A program made the position numbers and the translations under genes. This document shows positions 37,233-49,225 of a DNA stretch of 60,000 bases, in pieces. Source of the DNA: Cryptomeria japonica (Eukaryota; Streptophyta; Pinopsida; Cupressales; Cupressaceae); the NCBI RefSeq assembly GCF_030272615.1, contig NC_081409.1, positions 25,245,406 to 25,305,405 on the forward strand, read 5' to 3'. The notes below the pieces were generated by a model. It did not search any database, was not told the origin of the DNA, and saw only the letters and a list, made by a program, of their open reading frames with translations. Numbering within the stretch: position 1 is the first letter of the stretch; every line of letters starts with the position of its first letter.

Positions 37233-37357
37233 TTGATCTATCCTAGTCTTCCCTAGAGGACCTTCTTGAGTGTATCCTCTCAGCAACTTATCCAATCGAC
37301 AGCGTATGTTCATCATAGAACTGTCGATTTGACCTAGAAGACAAAAACTTGCATTTT

Positions 37358-37615
37358 TTCGACATAAATGCGCTTTTCTAACACAAACGCGCTTACAGAC
37401 TGCACAGACGTGTCTGAACAACACAGACGCGCCTGTATGACACAGACGTTCCTATCCTGTGCATATATGCGCCTTGACGACACAGACGCCCCTGCATGAC
37501 GCAAACGCGTCCGCATTTGACATAAACGTGGTTTTAGACACAGACGCGCCTGGCACCTACACAGACGCGTCTGGCGGACACAGACGCGCCTGGCACCAAC
37601 GCAGATGCGCTTAAA
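37358..37615 (-). repeat. CGCGTCTGTGT motif array in the PMD intron, Y1 copy
   Basis: About ten copies of ACACAGACGCGCC-like words on the plus strand, spaced ~20-35 bases; on the PMD sense strand they read GGCGCGTCTGTGT. Cys/Arg-rich frames through it are artefacts. Confidence 0.85.
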
Positions 37616-37880
37616 CGATTTTTGACATTTTTGAACCCTACTTCTAAGCGCATTTATTGCTCTATCTACCATGCATTAATGACAAAATTAAATGCGTCAA
37701 AGTACGAGGAGGTTTTGTGGTACTTACTGGCTCTCCTACCTCTGCTGGCCTCTGGAATCGACGAACGTGGTCGAATCTGTGAACGAAAGCCATCGCTGCT
37801 GACTGCTACTGCTCTATTTTCGCTCTGCACTCTACTCTCGTGGATGTGTGGATGACAATGAGGATGTCTTTTGCCCGTGG

Positions 37881-37892
37881 TCTATCTTATAG
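37881..37892 (-). promoter_or_regulatory. TATA-like box upstream of PMD exon 1, Y1 copy
   Basis: GGCTATAAGATAGACC on the minus strand, about 90 nt before the ATG at 37,793, and conserved at 49,837-49,848 in Y2. Confidence 0.5.
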
Positions 37893-38136
37893 CCTACCCT
37901 AGCCCTCACCCTCGTTTCCCAAGTCAGTCTTTATTATCCCGTGACTTTGTCACTTTATGTGGTCAGTCCATTCTAGCCTTTCTTTCTTATCGAGAGATTG
38001 TCTACAATCTTTTCAGACATTTTCATCCAATCTCTCGAGGGGGCATATCATTCCCATCTTGGGGCAACTTTTATCAGTTCATCTTATCTTCTTTGAAACA
38101 ACGCGACAAACCACATTGTCTCAAAGAGGGGCAAAA

Positions 38137-38930
38137 TGTAGACACCCAAAATTGTCATGTCTAATTAAATAAATATTTTATTTATTTAATTATCGAAGCC
38201 TAATTCTTCTATTAATTAAATAAATCTTTATTTATTTAATTAATTCATTTATCCTCTTCTATCCTTATTTCTCATTTAAATAAATACATTTATTTATTTA
38301 AATTATCCTTTTCCTAAATTAAATAAATATTTTATTTATTTAATTATCCCATTTCCTCTATTAATTAAATAAATCTTTATTTATTTAATTAATTCATTAA
38401 CCTTTTCTACACATGACACATGTCATTCATCTCTTAATTCCTACACTACCTACCTCTTTCATTTTTTTCTTCTACCTACCCTCTAATCATAGCCGACCTC
38501 CTTTTTACACCTCTCAATCTTATCCCTCCATTTCATATTGTGTCTTCTATTTAAGGAGATGTTTCCTTCATTATCAAACCCTAATCAATCATTCTAATCA
38601 ATCATCCTAATTAGCTAATGAATCATCTTAGTGACTTGACTACACTACGATCCTACTTGCAACCACATTCCGTTCTTTGTTGAGCTTTTGTGCACATAAA
38701 ATCTGAGAGCCAATATATCAAGCAAGATCAATGGAGATAGGAAGAATGGAGACCAAAACCCTATTGGACATGTGATGGTATAATCTTTGTGATTTCATTT
38801 GATTTGCATTGTTTTAGGTAATCTTCATATGTTATGGTGGATCTTTGTTGCTGTTAGGCTAGGGTTTTGTGGTTGAATTCATTTAGCCTTTCAATATTAT
38901 TATTATTGTTATCCATTTTCACCATAAACA
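38137..38930 (+). mobile_element. Y LTR shared by Y1 (3') and Y2 (5'), 794 bp
   Basis: TGTAGACACC...ACCATAAACA, preceded by polypurine AAAGAGGGGCAAAA and followed by a PBS. It has the same length as the LTR at 50,093-50,886 and differs from it at about 6 positions. The first 270 bp hold repeated AAATAAAT...ATTTATTT inverted blocks. Confidence 0.9.
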
Positions 38931-38933
38931 TTT

Positions 38934-38953
38934 TGGCACGCCCGGTGGGACTC
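38934..38953 (+). promoter_or_regulatory. Primer binding site of Y2
   Basis: TGGCACGCCCGGTGGGACTC, three bases after the LTR. Identical but for one base to the PBS of Y0. Confidence 0.75.
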
Positions 38954-38994
38954 TTGTCCCTTTGTATTTAACCTCCTTGTTGCAGATTTTGTGT

Positions 38995-39305
38995 TTTTGA
39001 AGTTGCAGATCGGACGTTTTCGACAGCATTTTTTGTATTTCCGCGTCTGCGTACATTCGGATCGCGTTCTTGATTTTCTGGCACGTCTGCGACAACTTAA
39101 ATCGCGTATGTGCTATCGGCAACATTTTGTTTTGCAGGTTTTCAAAAATCGTGTTTATGTCATAAAGCCGCGTCTGTGAAGATTTTAGCCGCGTCTGTGT
39201 TCGGAAATCGCGTTTGCGTTCTGGAGCCGTGTCTGTGTCTCTCAAAACCGCATTTAGGTCATAGAACTGCGTCTATGAAAAGGGTAACCGCGTCTGTGTT
39301 TGGCA
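38995..39305 (+). repeat. CGCGTCTGTG array 1 in the Y2 leader
   Basis: About ten copies of CCGCGTCTGTGTT or variants (CGCGTATGTGC, CGTGTTTATG, CGCGTTTGCG), ~20-35 bases apart, just after the PBS. Opposite in genomic orientation to the arrays in the PMD introns. Confidence 0.85.
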
Positions 39306-40514
39306 GTTTCAAATTTTGGGATTTTTATTGATTCAATTTTTAGATTTTCCATTTAGGGTTTCAGATCTGGTTTATTTTAAGCTAACATTTTCAGATCCAG
39401 CTAATGAAATTGGTGCAGCTTGTCTTGAAGGCAAAATCATTTGGTTGAAGGCCCCTATTTCACAAAGTTTTTTGGGTTTTAAAAATTTACCTAACTTGTG
39501 TGTTTGCAGGAAGGGGTGATTATTTCAAACAACCCAAACTACTAACAACTTTTTGTTGCAGGTCCTTGGCAAGGGTTTTGGATTTTTATTGTGTGCCTTG
39601 TTTTGATAGACTAGCAAACACTTCAATTGGTGCACTAAAATTGAATCATTGTCTTTTGTGTCTTGAGCAATAGGCTCTTTTTGTTTAATCTTTAGAGGGC
39701 CTGTCTTCCCATGTGGTCATTAGGACTACTAGTGAGAAGAGAACGACCCAAGTGGTAGCGAGGAAAACCCACCTCTTCCGAACCACTATAAACAAATATA
39801 TTCATGGTGAAAACTATGAATAACGTGTGTTGATTAGTTCATACCGACACTATGTCTCCCCATAAACCCGTTTGATCAAATTTATTTGATCAGTTGTAGG
39901 GCGTAACCCCTACCGGCTGGGAGCCTTCTGTATTTACAGAGCTGAAAGTGTCGCATGTATGGCCACACGAGCGGATGCCCTTACTAGCACCTTTTTGTTT
40001 TAGAAGCCCAAATCCTTCTAGTTGTTGAGGCGGAGGTCGGACCTCTGGTAGCGGCCCACACACATACGGTTCTTAGTAGAGATACAAAGTTTGCCACGGG
40101 GAGTTTTCGTGGGGACTGATGCTTGGCTGACCCAAGAAGTGAGTGTCGAGGGTGGAGCCAGTGAGGTCAAGCATCTAAGTATCCGCTCTGAATAGCATAG
40201 CCTCGGGGGTAAAACCCCATGTGGGATCAACAACTATTATCTTGGCCAGCCATAAGAATTGTGCTTGACTTATTTTAAACATTCAAACATTCAAGACCAA
40301 ACAGCAAAACATTGTGTCTTTGTGTCTTCAAGTGTATGCAAAACAATTTTACATCAAACAACACACTTTTCTTGGAGTCATTTTGAGTCTAAACACTTGC
40401 AAACATTGGGTCTTCATCAACACTGTGTCCTCTTGTCACGAAAAAATAGTCAAACATTCAGATTTGGTCACAACAAAACGACTTCACAGATTGGAAAAAA
40501 TTGCACAAATTTTA

Positions 40515-40650
40515 CAGAAACACGTCTGTGTCTGTTTTAATCGCGTCTGTGTTGTCTAAGCGCGTCTGTGAAGGGCAGAATCGTGTCTGTGTGTATAACA
40601 GCGTCTGTGTTGAATAGAGACACGTTTGTGTCGGGGAACCGCGTCTGTGT
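40515..40650 (+). repeat. CGCGTCTGTG array 2 in the Y2 leader
   Basis: Seven copies in ~135 bases (ACACGTCTGTGTC, ATCGCGTCTGTGTT, AGCGCGTCTGTG and so on), ending about 490 bases before the gag ATG. Confidence 0.85.
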
Positions 40651-41143
40651 TCAGAATTGCACAAAAAATTTTACAGCCCACAAACAAAAGAAATCAGTTT
40701 TGGAATTCTTGAGCTTCCTAGGTTGTTTCTCCAGGTTTCATTTAGCATTCAACATATCTTTGGGTCTCACACAGTCCATCATTGCTTCACATTTCATTTT
40801 ACATTCACACTTGTCTAAACTTGAGTCAAAAGGTCACTTGCTTGTCCTCATCATACTTTGTCAACACACCACATACAACAATACTTTGCTAAGTGGTCTC
40901 TCATCAAGGCTTCTTACCTTTGGGTCTCATTTGGTCTTATTTAGAGTCAAGGTCAACTTACCTCATCAAGAGAAACTATCCTCTCTTTGGAAGTCACACC
41001 TACTCTACTATATACATACTTGGTCTTACACTTTGGACATTGCAAGTACACCTCAGATTCATTTACATTCCATCCAACTCTTGGTCTTCCATACTTTTTC
41101 CATTTTTCATCTAGTCTCACACATCTTGGTCAATACCTAGTTC

Positions 41144-44100
41144 ATGGTTGAAACTCGTCTTCAAAAATCTAGGAGAGAAGCTAAAGAGGCTCAAGAGTTC
41201 GCAAGTTCTTATGAGTATGACAATGATATCTTTTTCAATACTGATCATAACACATTACCTGACATGGATGCCTATAGAAACATTCCAAATGTTGAGAACA
41301 TGGACACTACAAACAACAATGATACACACAATGACAATGTGGACAACTTTTCAATACATTCAGCAGATGTGGAAGAATCCATTATGAATCCCCATTTCAA
41401 TCGGTTGGTTGAGGAAATAATGAGGAGAGATAGACAATACTTCCTACAAATGATGGCACAAAGTGGAGCCAAGATACCTCATGATTTTGACATGTCTCAA
41501 ATAATGGAAAATCGACCTTTGCAACAAACTCACTCCAACATGGATCAAAGAAGGCCTAATAGTGGAGGCAATAGAGGACCACATATGGTACCTGAATCAC
41601 CATCGTCTTTGGTGCAAAAACCAGATGTCCCACATACACATGGTCAAGCATATGATACTCACCTTCGCAGACCATTATGGAAGTCTTATGCAGACAGATA
41701 TGCTCAATCACACACTCAAGCTACGGATCAACCAAAGCAATTGGATATTCAAAGGCATGCTCAAAATTTGGACACAAGGAAACCCCGTGTCAAATTTGGG
41801 GGCAACACATTAGAACATGACATGCCTGTACAGTATGGTATACATACACAAAATAGATATGGTGTTCCTCAACACGAATCTATACCAAGTGGTCCATATA
41901 CGCAGCATCATTATAGACCTCCTCCATATGAACATGTGTATGATCAATACCATCCATATATGCAACAAGCTCCTCCTCCAATTGGTGCCTCAAGCATGGG
42001 GTATGGTCCAAGAAGTCGATCTCCACCTAAAAGCAATTTGGAGCAACAAATCAGGGACTTACAAAAGAAAATGGAGGACATAAATACAGCAAAGCCAACA
42101 TACACAATGAGAGACATATGTCCTTATCCATTCGACAAGAGCATTCCAATGCCTCCATTTCCTACACACTTTGTGACGCCTAAATTTGATAAGTATAGAG
42201 GAAAAGGGGATCCTAAGGCACACATAAGATAGTTTTTCACAGCTTACATTGAAGTAGCAGCAGAAGAGACATATTTGATGAGATTATTCCCACAAAGCTT
42301 AGGTGATCAAGCTATGGAATGGTTTTCCCAACTTCCACCTGGTATTAAGTCATGGGGTGACTTAGCTGAGGCATTTATTCAACATTTCTCCTACAATATA
42401 GAGACAGACATATCAGTCACTACTTTATGCAATACCAAGCAAAAAGAGGGAGAGTCTTTTGCATCATTTTTACAAAGATGGAGGAATCTAGCTAGCAGAT
42501 GCTCTTGTGAAATTCCACAAAAACAAATGGTAGAGATGTTCACACAAAACGTTAACAAAGACATTGGCTATGATCTAAGGAAAGCTTGTTTGTCCACCTT
42601 CAAGGACGTCATTGAAAAAGGCTTAGCAACAGAAAAGGTTCTAATTGAACAAGGAGTCATTAAGATATTCAAGGAAAACAAAGATGACTTTAAAGGAAAA
42701 GATAAGCCAAGATTTTGGAATAAAAACAAGAACACAGTCAATGATGGTGTTGTTGATGCCAACACAGTGCGACCCAAATTCATCTTTTCGGGATCTAGTT
42801 CTACAAACAATCAAGTGAATACTCAAACAACTTCTAGATCACGAAGGAAGTACACTCCATTGGGAGAACCACTTGAGTCAGTCTTCAAAAAGTTAGTGGC
42901 AAACAAGGTAATCACAGTTCCAGATTTTCCTCCATATGAACCAAAGGTTAAACCAAATTGGTGGAATGATCATGAGTATTGTGAATTTCATAAGAGCAAG
43001 GGTCATAAGACAGGAAATTGTCATCGACTGAAGAACATCATACAAGATCTCATTGATAGAGGTGACATTGAGATTGAGGGACACTCATCCAATCAAGAAC
43101 ATGAGATGTTTAAGGAACCATTCCCAAAACATGACAAAGGAAAAGCTAAAGCCACAGATGACCAAACCAACTATACCAAAGCATCCTATAACTATGATTC
43201 AACTATCAATCACATCTCGATGGACAATTACATCTCTACCATTATCATCAAGGACAAAAACCCTGAAAATTCTAATCGGAGACCCAAGATTGTCCTAAAA
43301 GGTGTTGGATCTTCTTCCGAACCTACTTTCGAATGTAATGTCACAACCCGCCGAGGTAAAATTACTTTACAAGGGGCTCCAACCAAAAACACTGCTTTCT
43401 CATCAACCAAGCCTGAGTATGACCTTGTAGAACAGTTAGGGAAGACACCCGTGCTCATCTCCATCCTTGAGCTCTTACGCATATCCCCCGCACATAAAGC
43501 TATTCTTGACAAAATCTTGAGAGAAACCGTCGTTCCTTCTGATCTGAACGTGGACCAGTTTCAAGCCATGGTGGGATACCTATCCATTCCACATTCCCTT
43601 ACATTCACAGAAGCTGATGACGCCTCCGTAAGTCAACCACATAATGCACCACTACATGTTTAAGCCTTCATACACAAACATCAAATAAAGCGAGTCCTAA
43701 TAGATGGAGGAGCTGGTTTAAACATTTGTACATTGAGCACAATTAAACAATTGGGATATTTTGATAAAGCTGTGGATTCTACAAATCAAATTACTATCAA
43801 AGCATATGATGATGAAGAGCGTTCATCCAAGGGTACAGTCATTTTACCTCTCAGAGTTGGGCCAGTTACAAAGGATGTGGTTTGTCAAGTCCTGGACCTT
43901 GATCTCACATACAACATATTGCTAGGACGTCCATGGATTCATGAGATGAGCGCAGTACCATCTACATATCATCGATGTATCAAGTTTCCACATAATGGAG
44001 TTGAAGTGACCGTCAAAGCAGATCCAAATCCATTCATATATTGCAACAATCTACAACCTCGATCAGAAATAACAATCCCAGTCAATCGCGAAGCTATTCC

Positions 44101-45253
44101 TTCATCGGCATATGTGGATCCAGAATCCTTGAAAGCTTCTACATCAAAACAAGCAGAGATCAAAGAAAAGTTTAAGTTTAAAGACATGGGATGTGGTGAG
44201 TATATATTTCATGTTGATCAACTCCCATTATCTCCTAAGGTATTCAATCAACAGGAACAACCTACAAACAATTTGCAATGCCAAGGAATTGGGTGTGAAC
44301 CACCTAGTGTTGTGGCTACTAAGTCTGAATGCAAATCTCCTCTAGTTGTGCAAGCACCTCTTGATATCAATAGTCGTAAGAGTGGTTCCAACAAAGAATC
44401 TATTGAGCATATCGCCAGCTCTCTTAAAAAATCACATAGCCTTACCATTTCATCCTCTCATTCCATTTCCACTCCACTTCCAAACTTGGATAAACAAGAA
44501 TTACAAAAGCCCTTACTCATTGGGGATCACAAATCAAGCTATGAACAGAAAAATCTAAAAGTCAATAATAAAGAAAAATCCTTTAGTCCAAATCAAAATC
44601 AAAAGCTACTGGACTTTGCAAAAATCAAATTCAAGGATAAAAATCTTATGAAGCAAAAAGAACAAGAGTTGATCTCCCCTAATATCAAAATAACTGGGGA
44701 CAAAAGTTCTACAATTTTAAGTCACAAAGCATACTTGTTGATCCTAAGTCTCCATCATGCTATCCTACTTTCACTTCTTTTCACAGTCATAAGCCTTCAT
44801 AACTCATCCACTTGTTCCACACATACATCCCCTTTTGGCGATACATCATGGACCTTTAATGGAGCTTCCTCAAAGGACTTTGTTATCAGGGATGCCCAAA
44901 CTTCTTCAGGTGACACGCATATGGGCCTGTGTAGTCCACACACTAGTAATTCTATCTCAATTCCTTTATCAAGGAAGATAGACACTCAAGCTACACATCA
45001 TTCAATCAAGGAACAATGCAGTTACAATCACAAGGTTAAGCCTCATACATTTGAGCTGGGTGACTTAGTTCTCAGAGAAAATCCTAAAAATCAGCAAGAC
45101 AGAGAGAAGAAGGGCAAGTTCGAACCAAATTGGCTTGGTCCTTACATCATTACAATAGCATATGGATCTGGGGCATATCAGCTCTCTACTATAGAAGGTG
45201 AACCTTTGGAGGATCCTATCAACAACATGCACCTTCGCAGGTTCTACACATAG
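41144..45253 (+). pseudogene. gag: Gag-protease frame fused to integrase C-terminus (two stops, no RT)
   Basis: One frame of 1,370 codons from ATG 41,144 (M-V-E-T-R-L-Q-K) is broken only by TAG at 42,230 and TAA at 43,661. Order: acidic N-terminus; D-I-C-P-Y-P-F-D; Retrotrans_gag core (L-F-P-Q-S-L-G, W-F-S-Q-L-P, F-L-Q-R-W-R) to ~42,680; zinc knuckle C-x2-H-x4-H-x4-C at residue ~613; pre-protease Y-D-L-V-E-Q; retroviral-type aspartic protease with L-I-D-G-G-A at ~854 and L-L-G-R-P-W-I. Then come ~330 residues of Ser/Lys-rich linker without known domain and an integrase C-terminal segment (W-L-G-P-Y-I-I, H-L-R-R-F-Y) ending at 45,253. RT, RNase H and the integrase core are missing without loss of frame. 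Stops may be C-to-T decay or, less likely, read through. Confidence 0.85.
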
Positions 45254-46986
45254 CTCTTTGGAATATCCTAATTCAAAAATACAAAAAAAAATAAAATTCA
45301 AAAGTACAAAAAAAATTTATAAAACATAAAAAATCGTTACTTGGTGAAAACCTGGCAAACAGGCGCCTTGTGACACAAAAAAATCAAAAAATCGAAAAAA
45401 GTAAAGAGAAATAATTTCGTCCAACGGTGAAAACCACTTCGGTGGCACCCTAGGCAAGTACCATGGTGAAAACTGGGTCACCAGCGCCATGCGTAGAGAC
45501 ATTGCTCCTCCCTCCTTCAGGATTCACTTTCATCCTTTCACTTTGCACACACTCACAACCTATTCATTCATAATAAACTTACCCATTCCCATCATGGCTT
45601 GTTATTGATCTACCCAAGATTGGTTAGCCATTCATAATAAACCTCCCTTTTAACCTCCCTTTCCATCCATAATAAATCATATTCTATCTGTGGCTAAGGC
45701 AAATCCTACATCTAGTGATGGGTGTGGAACTAAGAACATCACATGTTTCAAGGAGTACAGTTTCTTCGAGCTTCCTTCAGTCTATCCGCACACAATCCGC
45801 AATAAAGCAACATTTGCATCACAGATCCGCAATAAAGTTTCATCTTCTCCGCAATAAAGTATCAGTTTCATGGATTCAGTCAATTTCAAATGAGACAGCA
45901 GCAACAATGAGCTTCAACAAATCAAATCTTTCAACAGACTCAGACAGCATTATGGTTCAATGCTATCTATCCATTTTGTGAAACTAAACATTGTGACCAC
46001 AATCAAATAAGACTTATACAAGTGACAAGAGACACTAAACTTGAGGACTACAGTGGATGTTGGTGTCGAGTCTTGGTTTTCTTTTGATTTTATCTTTTGG
46101 TGACATGTCTTTTAGCTTTTTTAGGATGTCTCTGACTAGAGATTCTATCTCTAGGATGTCTTTGACTAGAAAGGCGAGGATGAGGTATTGTCACCTATTT
46201 TTGTTTGCTGTTTGTGGATTGTCTCTTAATAATGCTATGACTTGTCCAAGGATATGAGGACACTATGAGTCTAGGTTGAACTGGGGCATTCCTTGTTTGT
46301 GACTGTCTTATCTCCATGCAAACAGGTACAATGACTTTCTGGGTTGAACATATGCCTCGATTGTCATAACCTACTTGCCATAATAAAGTTCAATGATGAT
46401 AACGCACAAGAAGCTCTTTCACATTCATATCTTCTATCTTTCATCCCCCTTTCTTGATTGACTTCCATCATCCTTCTTGAGTCCGCGTAGCCTGCTATCA
46501 CATGACTGAGTATAATGACACACCAAAAAAACATTTGCATTTCATGTAGTTGCACCTGCATTACCACATATAAGAATTTCATACATACATATAGATATCA
46601 CAACTGCATCACATCCTGCACACAACACATGTTAGCACATTTTACATTCTCATCATGCAAATAGTTCTTGCATTATCATATTCATCTGCATTTCATACAT
46701 TCACATTTGCATCATGCATACACATATTCAAAACATAAAAGAACAAAAAATATATTGCATTGCATCATATACATATTTGCATCCATATCATAAGCATCAC
46801 ATAGAAAAATCTCATCACATAGGTACACATGCATATAGCTACCGCAAAGATGAATCATCTCATATATATAATCATAAGTGTCATGATACAATGATGTCAA
46901 AATCATATGGCTACAAAATCACCCGCAGGTGTCTACATCATCATACAAAAATGGTACAAAATTGATACATAGGGAGCCCTCTAAGG
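45254..46986 (+). mobile_element. Y2 spacer between the two convergent genes
   Basis: No gene seen. The first part has GGTGAAAACC and GGCACCCTAGG words typical of 3' regions in this lineage. Seven AATAAA signals follow (45,572-46,387). The last 500 bases are CAT/ACA-rich. Confidence 0.6.
45572..46387 (+). terminator. Cluster of AATAAA polyadenylation signals
   Basis: AATAAA at 45,572, 45,636, 45,671, 45,801, 45,831, 45,853 and 46,382. The first three lie in CATAATAAA; the next three in CCGCAATAAAG. They sit just downstream of the sense frame and before the end of the antisense PMD gene. A role in 3' end formation is inferred. Confidence 0.4.
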
Positions 46987-48971
46987 CTATGATGAACTCC
47001 CTCCCTCGGAGCTTCTTGGCCTCGACGGAATCTGAGCCCCTGAAGGACCCGCCCTAGGATCATCCCTCCTGTCCCCTCTATCTGGTGGTGGTTGGGGACC
47101 CATGACCCCACCACTAGATGCCTGTCTCCTCCGACTCACTCCCGTAGCTGTCGCTGTCCGCGATGGTCTATGGAAGCTCCTCGCCCGCTAATCTGCTGGC
47201 ACTGCACCATAATATAGGTTCTGCCAGTAGGCAATCTCCTCCCCTGCTCGCAGGACATAAGCATATCCTGCCCCTGTGTCCTCTGTTGCCTGTCTCCCAG
47301 CCCTTAGTGTTGTCTTAGCCTCTGTATAGTGCTGAATAGCCTGGTCTCTCTCCTGCTCAGTATCTCTGAGTTGTCTCCTAAGTTGATCCCTCTCCCTCTC
47401 CAGCTCCTGAATCTCATCTGCCTGACCCTGGCAGATCTCCCTGAGCTCAATCAACTCATCCTCCTTTGCGTCAGCCCCCTCTGCCTCTGCCTGTGGCTCC
47501 CCCTGTATGGGTGCTTGCCTCTGTGCCTGTACCTGTACTGGTGCCTGTACTAGCACCTATCCCTGTACCTGTCCCTATCCTTGTCCCTGTCTCTGTACCT
47601 GTCTGGAACCTTGTGCTGCTGGTACCTGTAGCGGCAATCCACCACGACCCCTCACCACCCGATCCTGTCTCTCCTTTCCTCCCTCCCTCCGAGGTGCAAC
47701 CCTCCTCTCTCCAACTACTCCCCTCTGCCTCCGTCGGCCTCTGCCCCCATCACCTCCACCATCATCATCATCATCCCCACCCCCATCTCCATCCAATAGC
47801 TCTCCCGGATCTGTCAAGCGTGGGAAGGGATGCTCCGCCTAGTAAGCTGTATACTCGGCATCCATGTCGGCATCCTCAATCTCTGGCCACATATCCCAGG
47901 GTAGGGGCACCTTCTCTGCCAGCTGTGTCACTGCCTGATCATATGACAATAGGGGTCCAAACTATGCCTGATCCCTGACAGTCCGGGCATACATACCTGA
48001 ACCCCGTGGCATCCTCTGGATCCTGCCATAATGCCTGCACACCCTGTCCACAAGCTGTCTCTCCAACACATAGGGTGTCCGCCCAATCAAATACCTACAC
48101 CGAAAGGTGTAGGGAAGCTCTACTACATCGTCCTCCCACTCCTCGCACCCTAGGTATGGTCTCCAGATGACTACATCAATCTCGTCTATCACCCGTTGCC
48201 AGTGCTCCAACCTGCCAATCCGTGGTTGCGACGTGATCATATCATATAGGTGCAGAAAAATGCGTCCATGTCCCCTGCCTCTGAAGTGTATCGGCGTCGT
48301 CACCGGTAGATGCTCATAAGCCCATACCTGCAGTAGTGTCACCCCGCAGCCCAGTCCTACTGATCCATAGTATACAAACTGATGTAGCTCATAATACAGG
48401 TGTGCCAACACACATGGTCCCCAGGCATATCTGGTGTGCTGCGTCACCAGTGTCTCCAGTGCTCCTCCCCAGCCTATAGCCAACCCCCGTGTCACCCTGT
48501 CCGGACACAGGAACCCACTAATCGCTCCTCCTAGCACTGCTGGCAGCGCCAACCCTATGGTTGTCATCGTGTCCCACGCCACGTGTCCTGCCCTCATCTC
48601 TAGTCCTGGGTCCTGGAATACTCGTCTCAGGGCCTCCCTATCTCCATCTCGATCGTATGGGATCAAATCCCCATCGATCGGTATCCATAGAATCCTGTAG
48701 ACATCCTCTAGGGTGACTTTCATCTCACCCATCGGCAAATGAAACGTACACGTCTCTGAATGCCATCTCTCAGCCAGCGCAGTCAACAGTCTCATGTTCG
48801 CCTGAAACTCAAGCACATATAGCACATGTCTCAAGCCCATCTCCTCAATAGCAGCTCGCTCCTTGGCTGTCAGCTCAGGTCGCAATCTCTGAGTCGATGG
48901 GAATCTCTCCCATGACTCCAGCATAGGCAAATTCTCCTGCAGTCAAGCAAATCAATCATGTCAGTTATAGT

Positions 48972-49225
48972 GGCATTCACTGTTCATCACAAAGTGTTGC
49001 TATCTATCCCAGTGACACTCACTGTTCATCAAAAAGTGTTGCTTCTATCCTAGTGGTACTCCCTATTCATCACAAAGTACTACGTGTTTGGCACTCCCTG
49101 TTCATCACAAAGTGTTACTCACATTTGCACTCCCTGTTCATCACAAAGTGCTACTTATACTTTAAGTACTCCCTGTTCATCACAAAGTACTCTATCTTGG
49201 TACTCACTGTTCATCACAAAGTGCC
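48972..49225 (-). repeat. Array of seven intronic hairpins, Y2 copy
   Basis: Same seven hairpins as at 36,979-37,232, with identical 6/15/6 geometry. The few differences between copies mostly fall in loops (for example TCATCAAAA in unit 2). It starts 36 nt upstream of exon 2. Confidence 0.85.

Larger units (their letters stand above)
35713..37793 (-). pseudogene. Plant mobile domain (PMD) gene, Y1 copy, 3' truncated
   Basis: Exon 1 is 37,793-37,728: ATG, 22 codons and a perfect GTAAGT donor. The intron is 37,727-36,944, ending CTATAG. Exon 2 starts at 36,943 in phase. It encodes the PMD (aminotransferase-like) fold text: E-R-W-H-S-E, F-H-L-P-M-G-E-M-x-V-T-L-E-D-V, G-L-A-I-G-W-G-G, and the W-x-P-Y region. 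Then come an Asp/Gly-rich stretch and the truncation at 35,713. Three in-frame TAG stops occur (after L-E-T-L-V-T, after T-I-R-D, and two codons later); at the first two the Y2 copy has CAG. PMD proteins (MAIN/MAIL type) are plant nuclear proteins also known inside transposons. The sequence is GC-rich compared with its surroundings. Confidence 0.8.
35713..38136 (+). mobile_element. Y1: 3' fragment of a second Y element sharing an LTR with Y2
   Basis: Collinear with 47,702-50,092 of Y2 (~95% identical in the ~500-bp part of the PMD exon compared by eye). It begins abruptly inside PMD exon 2. It continues straight into the LTR at 38,137, which is also the 5' LTR of Y2. No target duplication is seen at 35,713. 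Two small deletions in the Y2 motif array account for most of the length difference. Confidence 0.8.
38954..41143 (+). mobile_element. Leader of Y2 (2.2 kb)
   Basis: No coding frame that I credit. It contains two CGCGTCTGTG arrays (38,995-39,305 and 40,515-40,650). Between them lies a GC-richer conserved block at ~39,700-40,240, with GTAACCCCTACCGGCTGGGA and AGTGGCCCACAC-like words also found in Y0 (58,800-59,100). TTTGCAG and TTGCAG acceptor-like sites (e.g. 39,509 and 39,560) leave room for a leader intron, as in Ogre-type elements. Confidence 0.6.

Noticed and set aside
37334-37672. Cys/Arg-rich secreted-type peptide
   Set aside because: It is the translation of the CGCGTCTGTG array inside the PMD intron; the Y2 copy does not keep the frame.
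40568-41140. 190-codon frame upstream of gag
   Set aside because: It starts inside the motif array and shows no domain or relation to the frame that follows; more likely open by chance in the leader.
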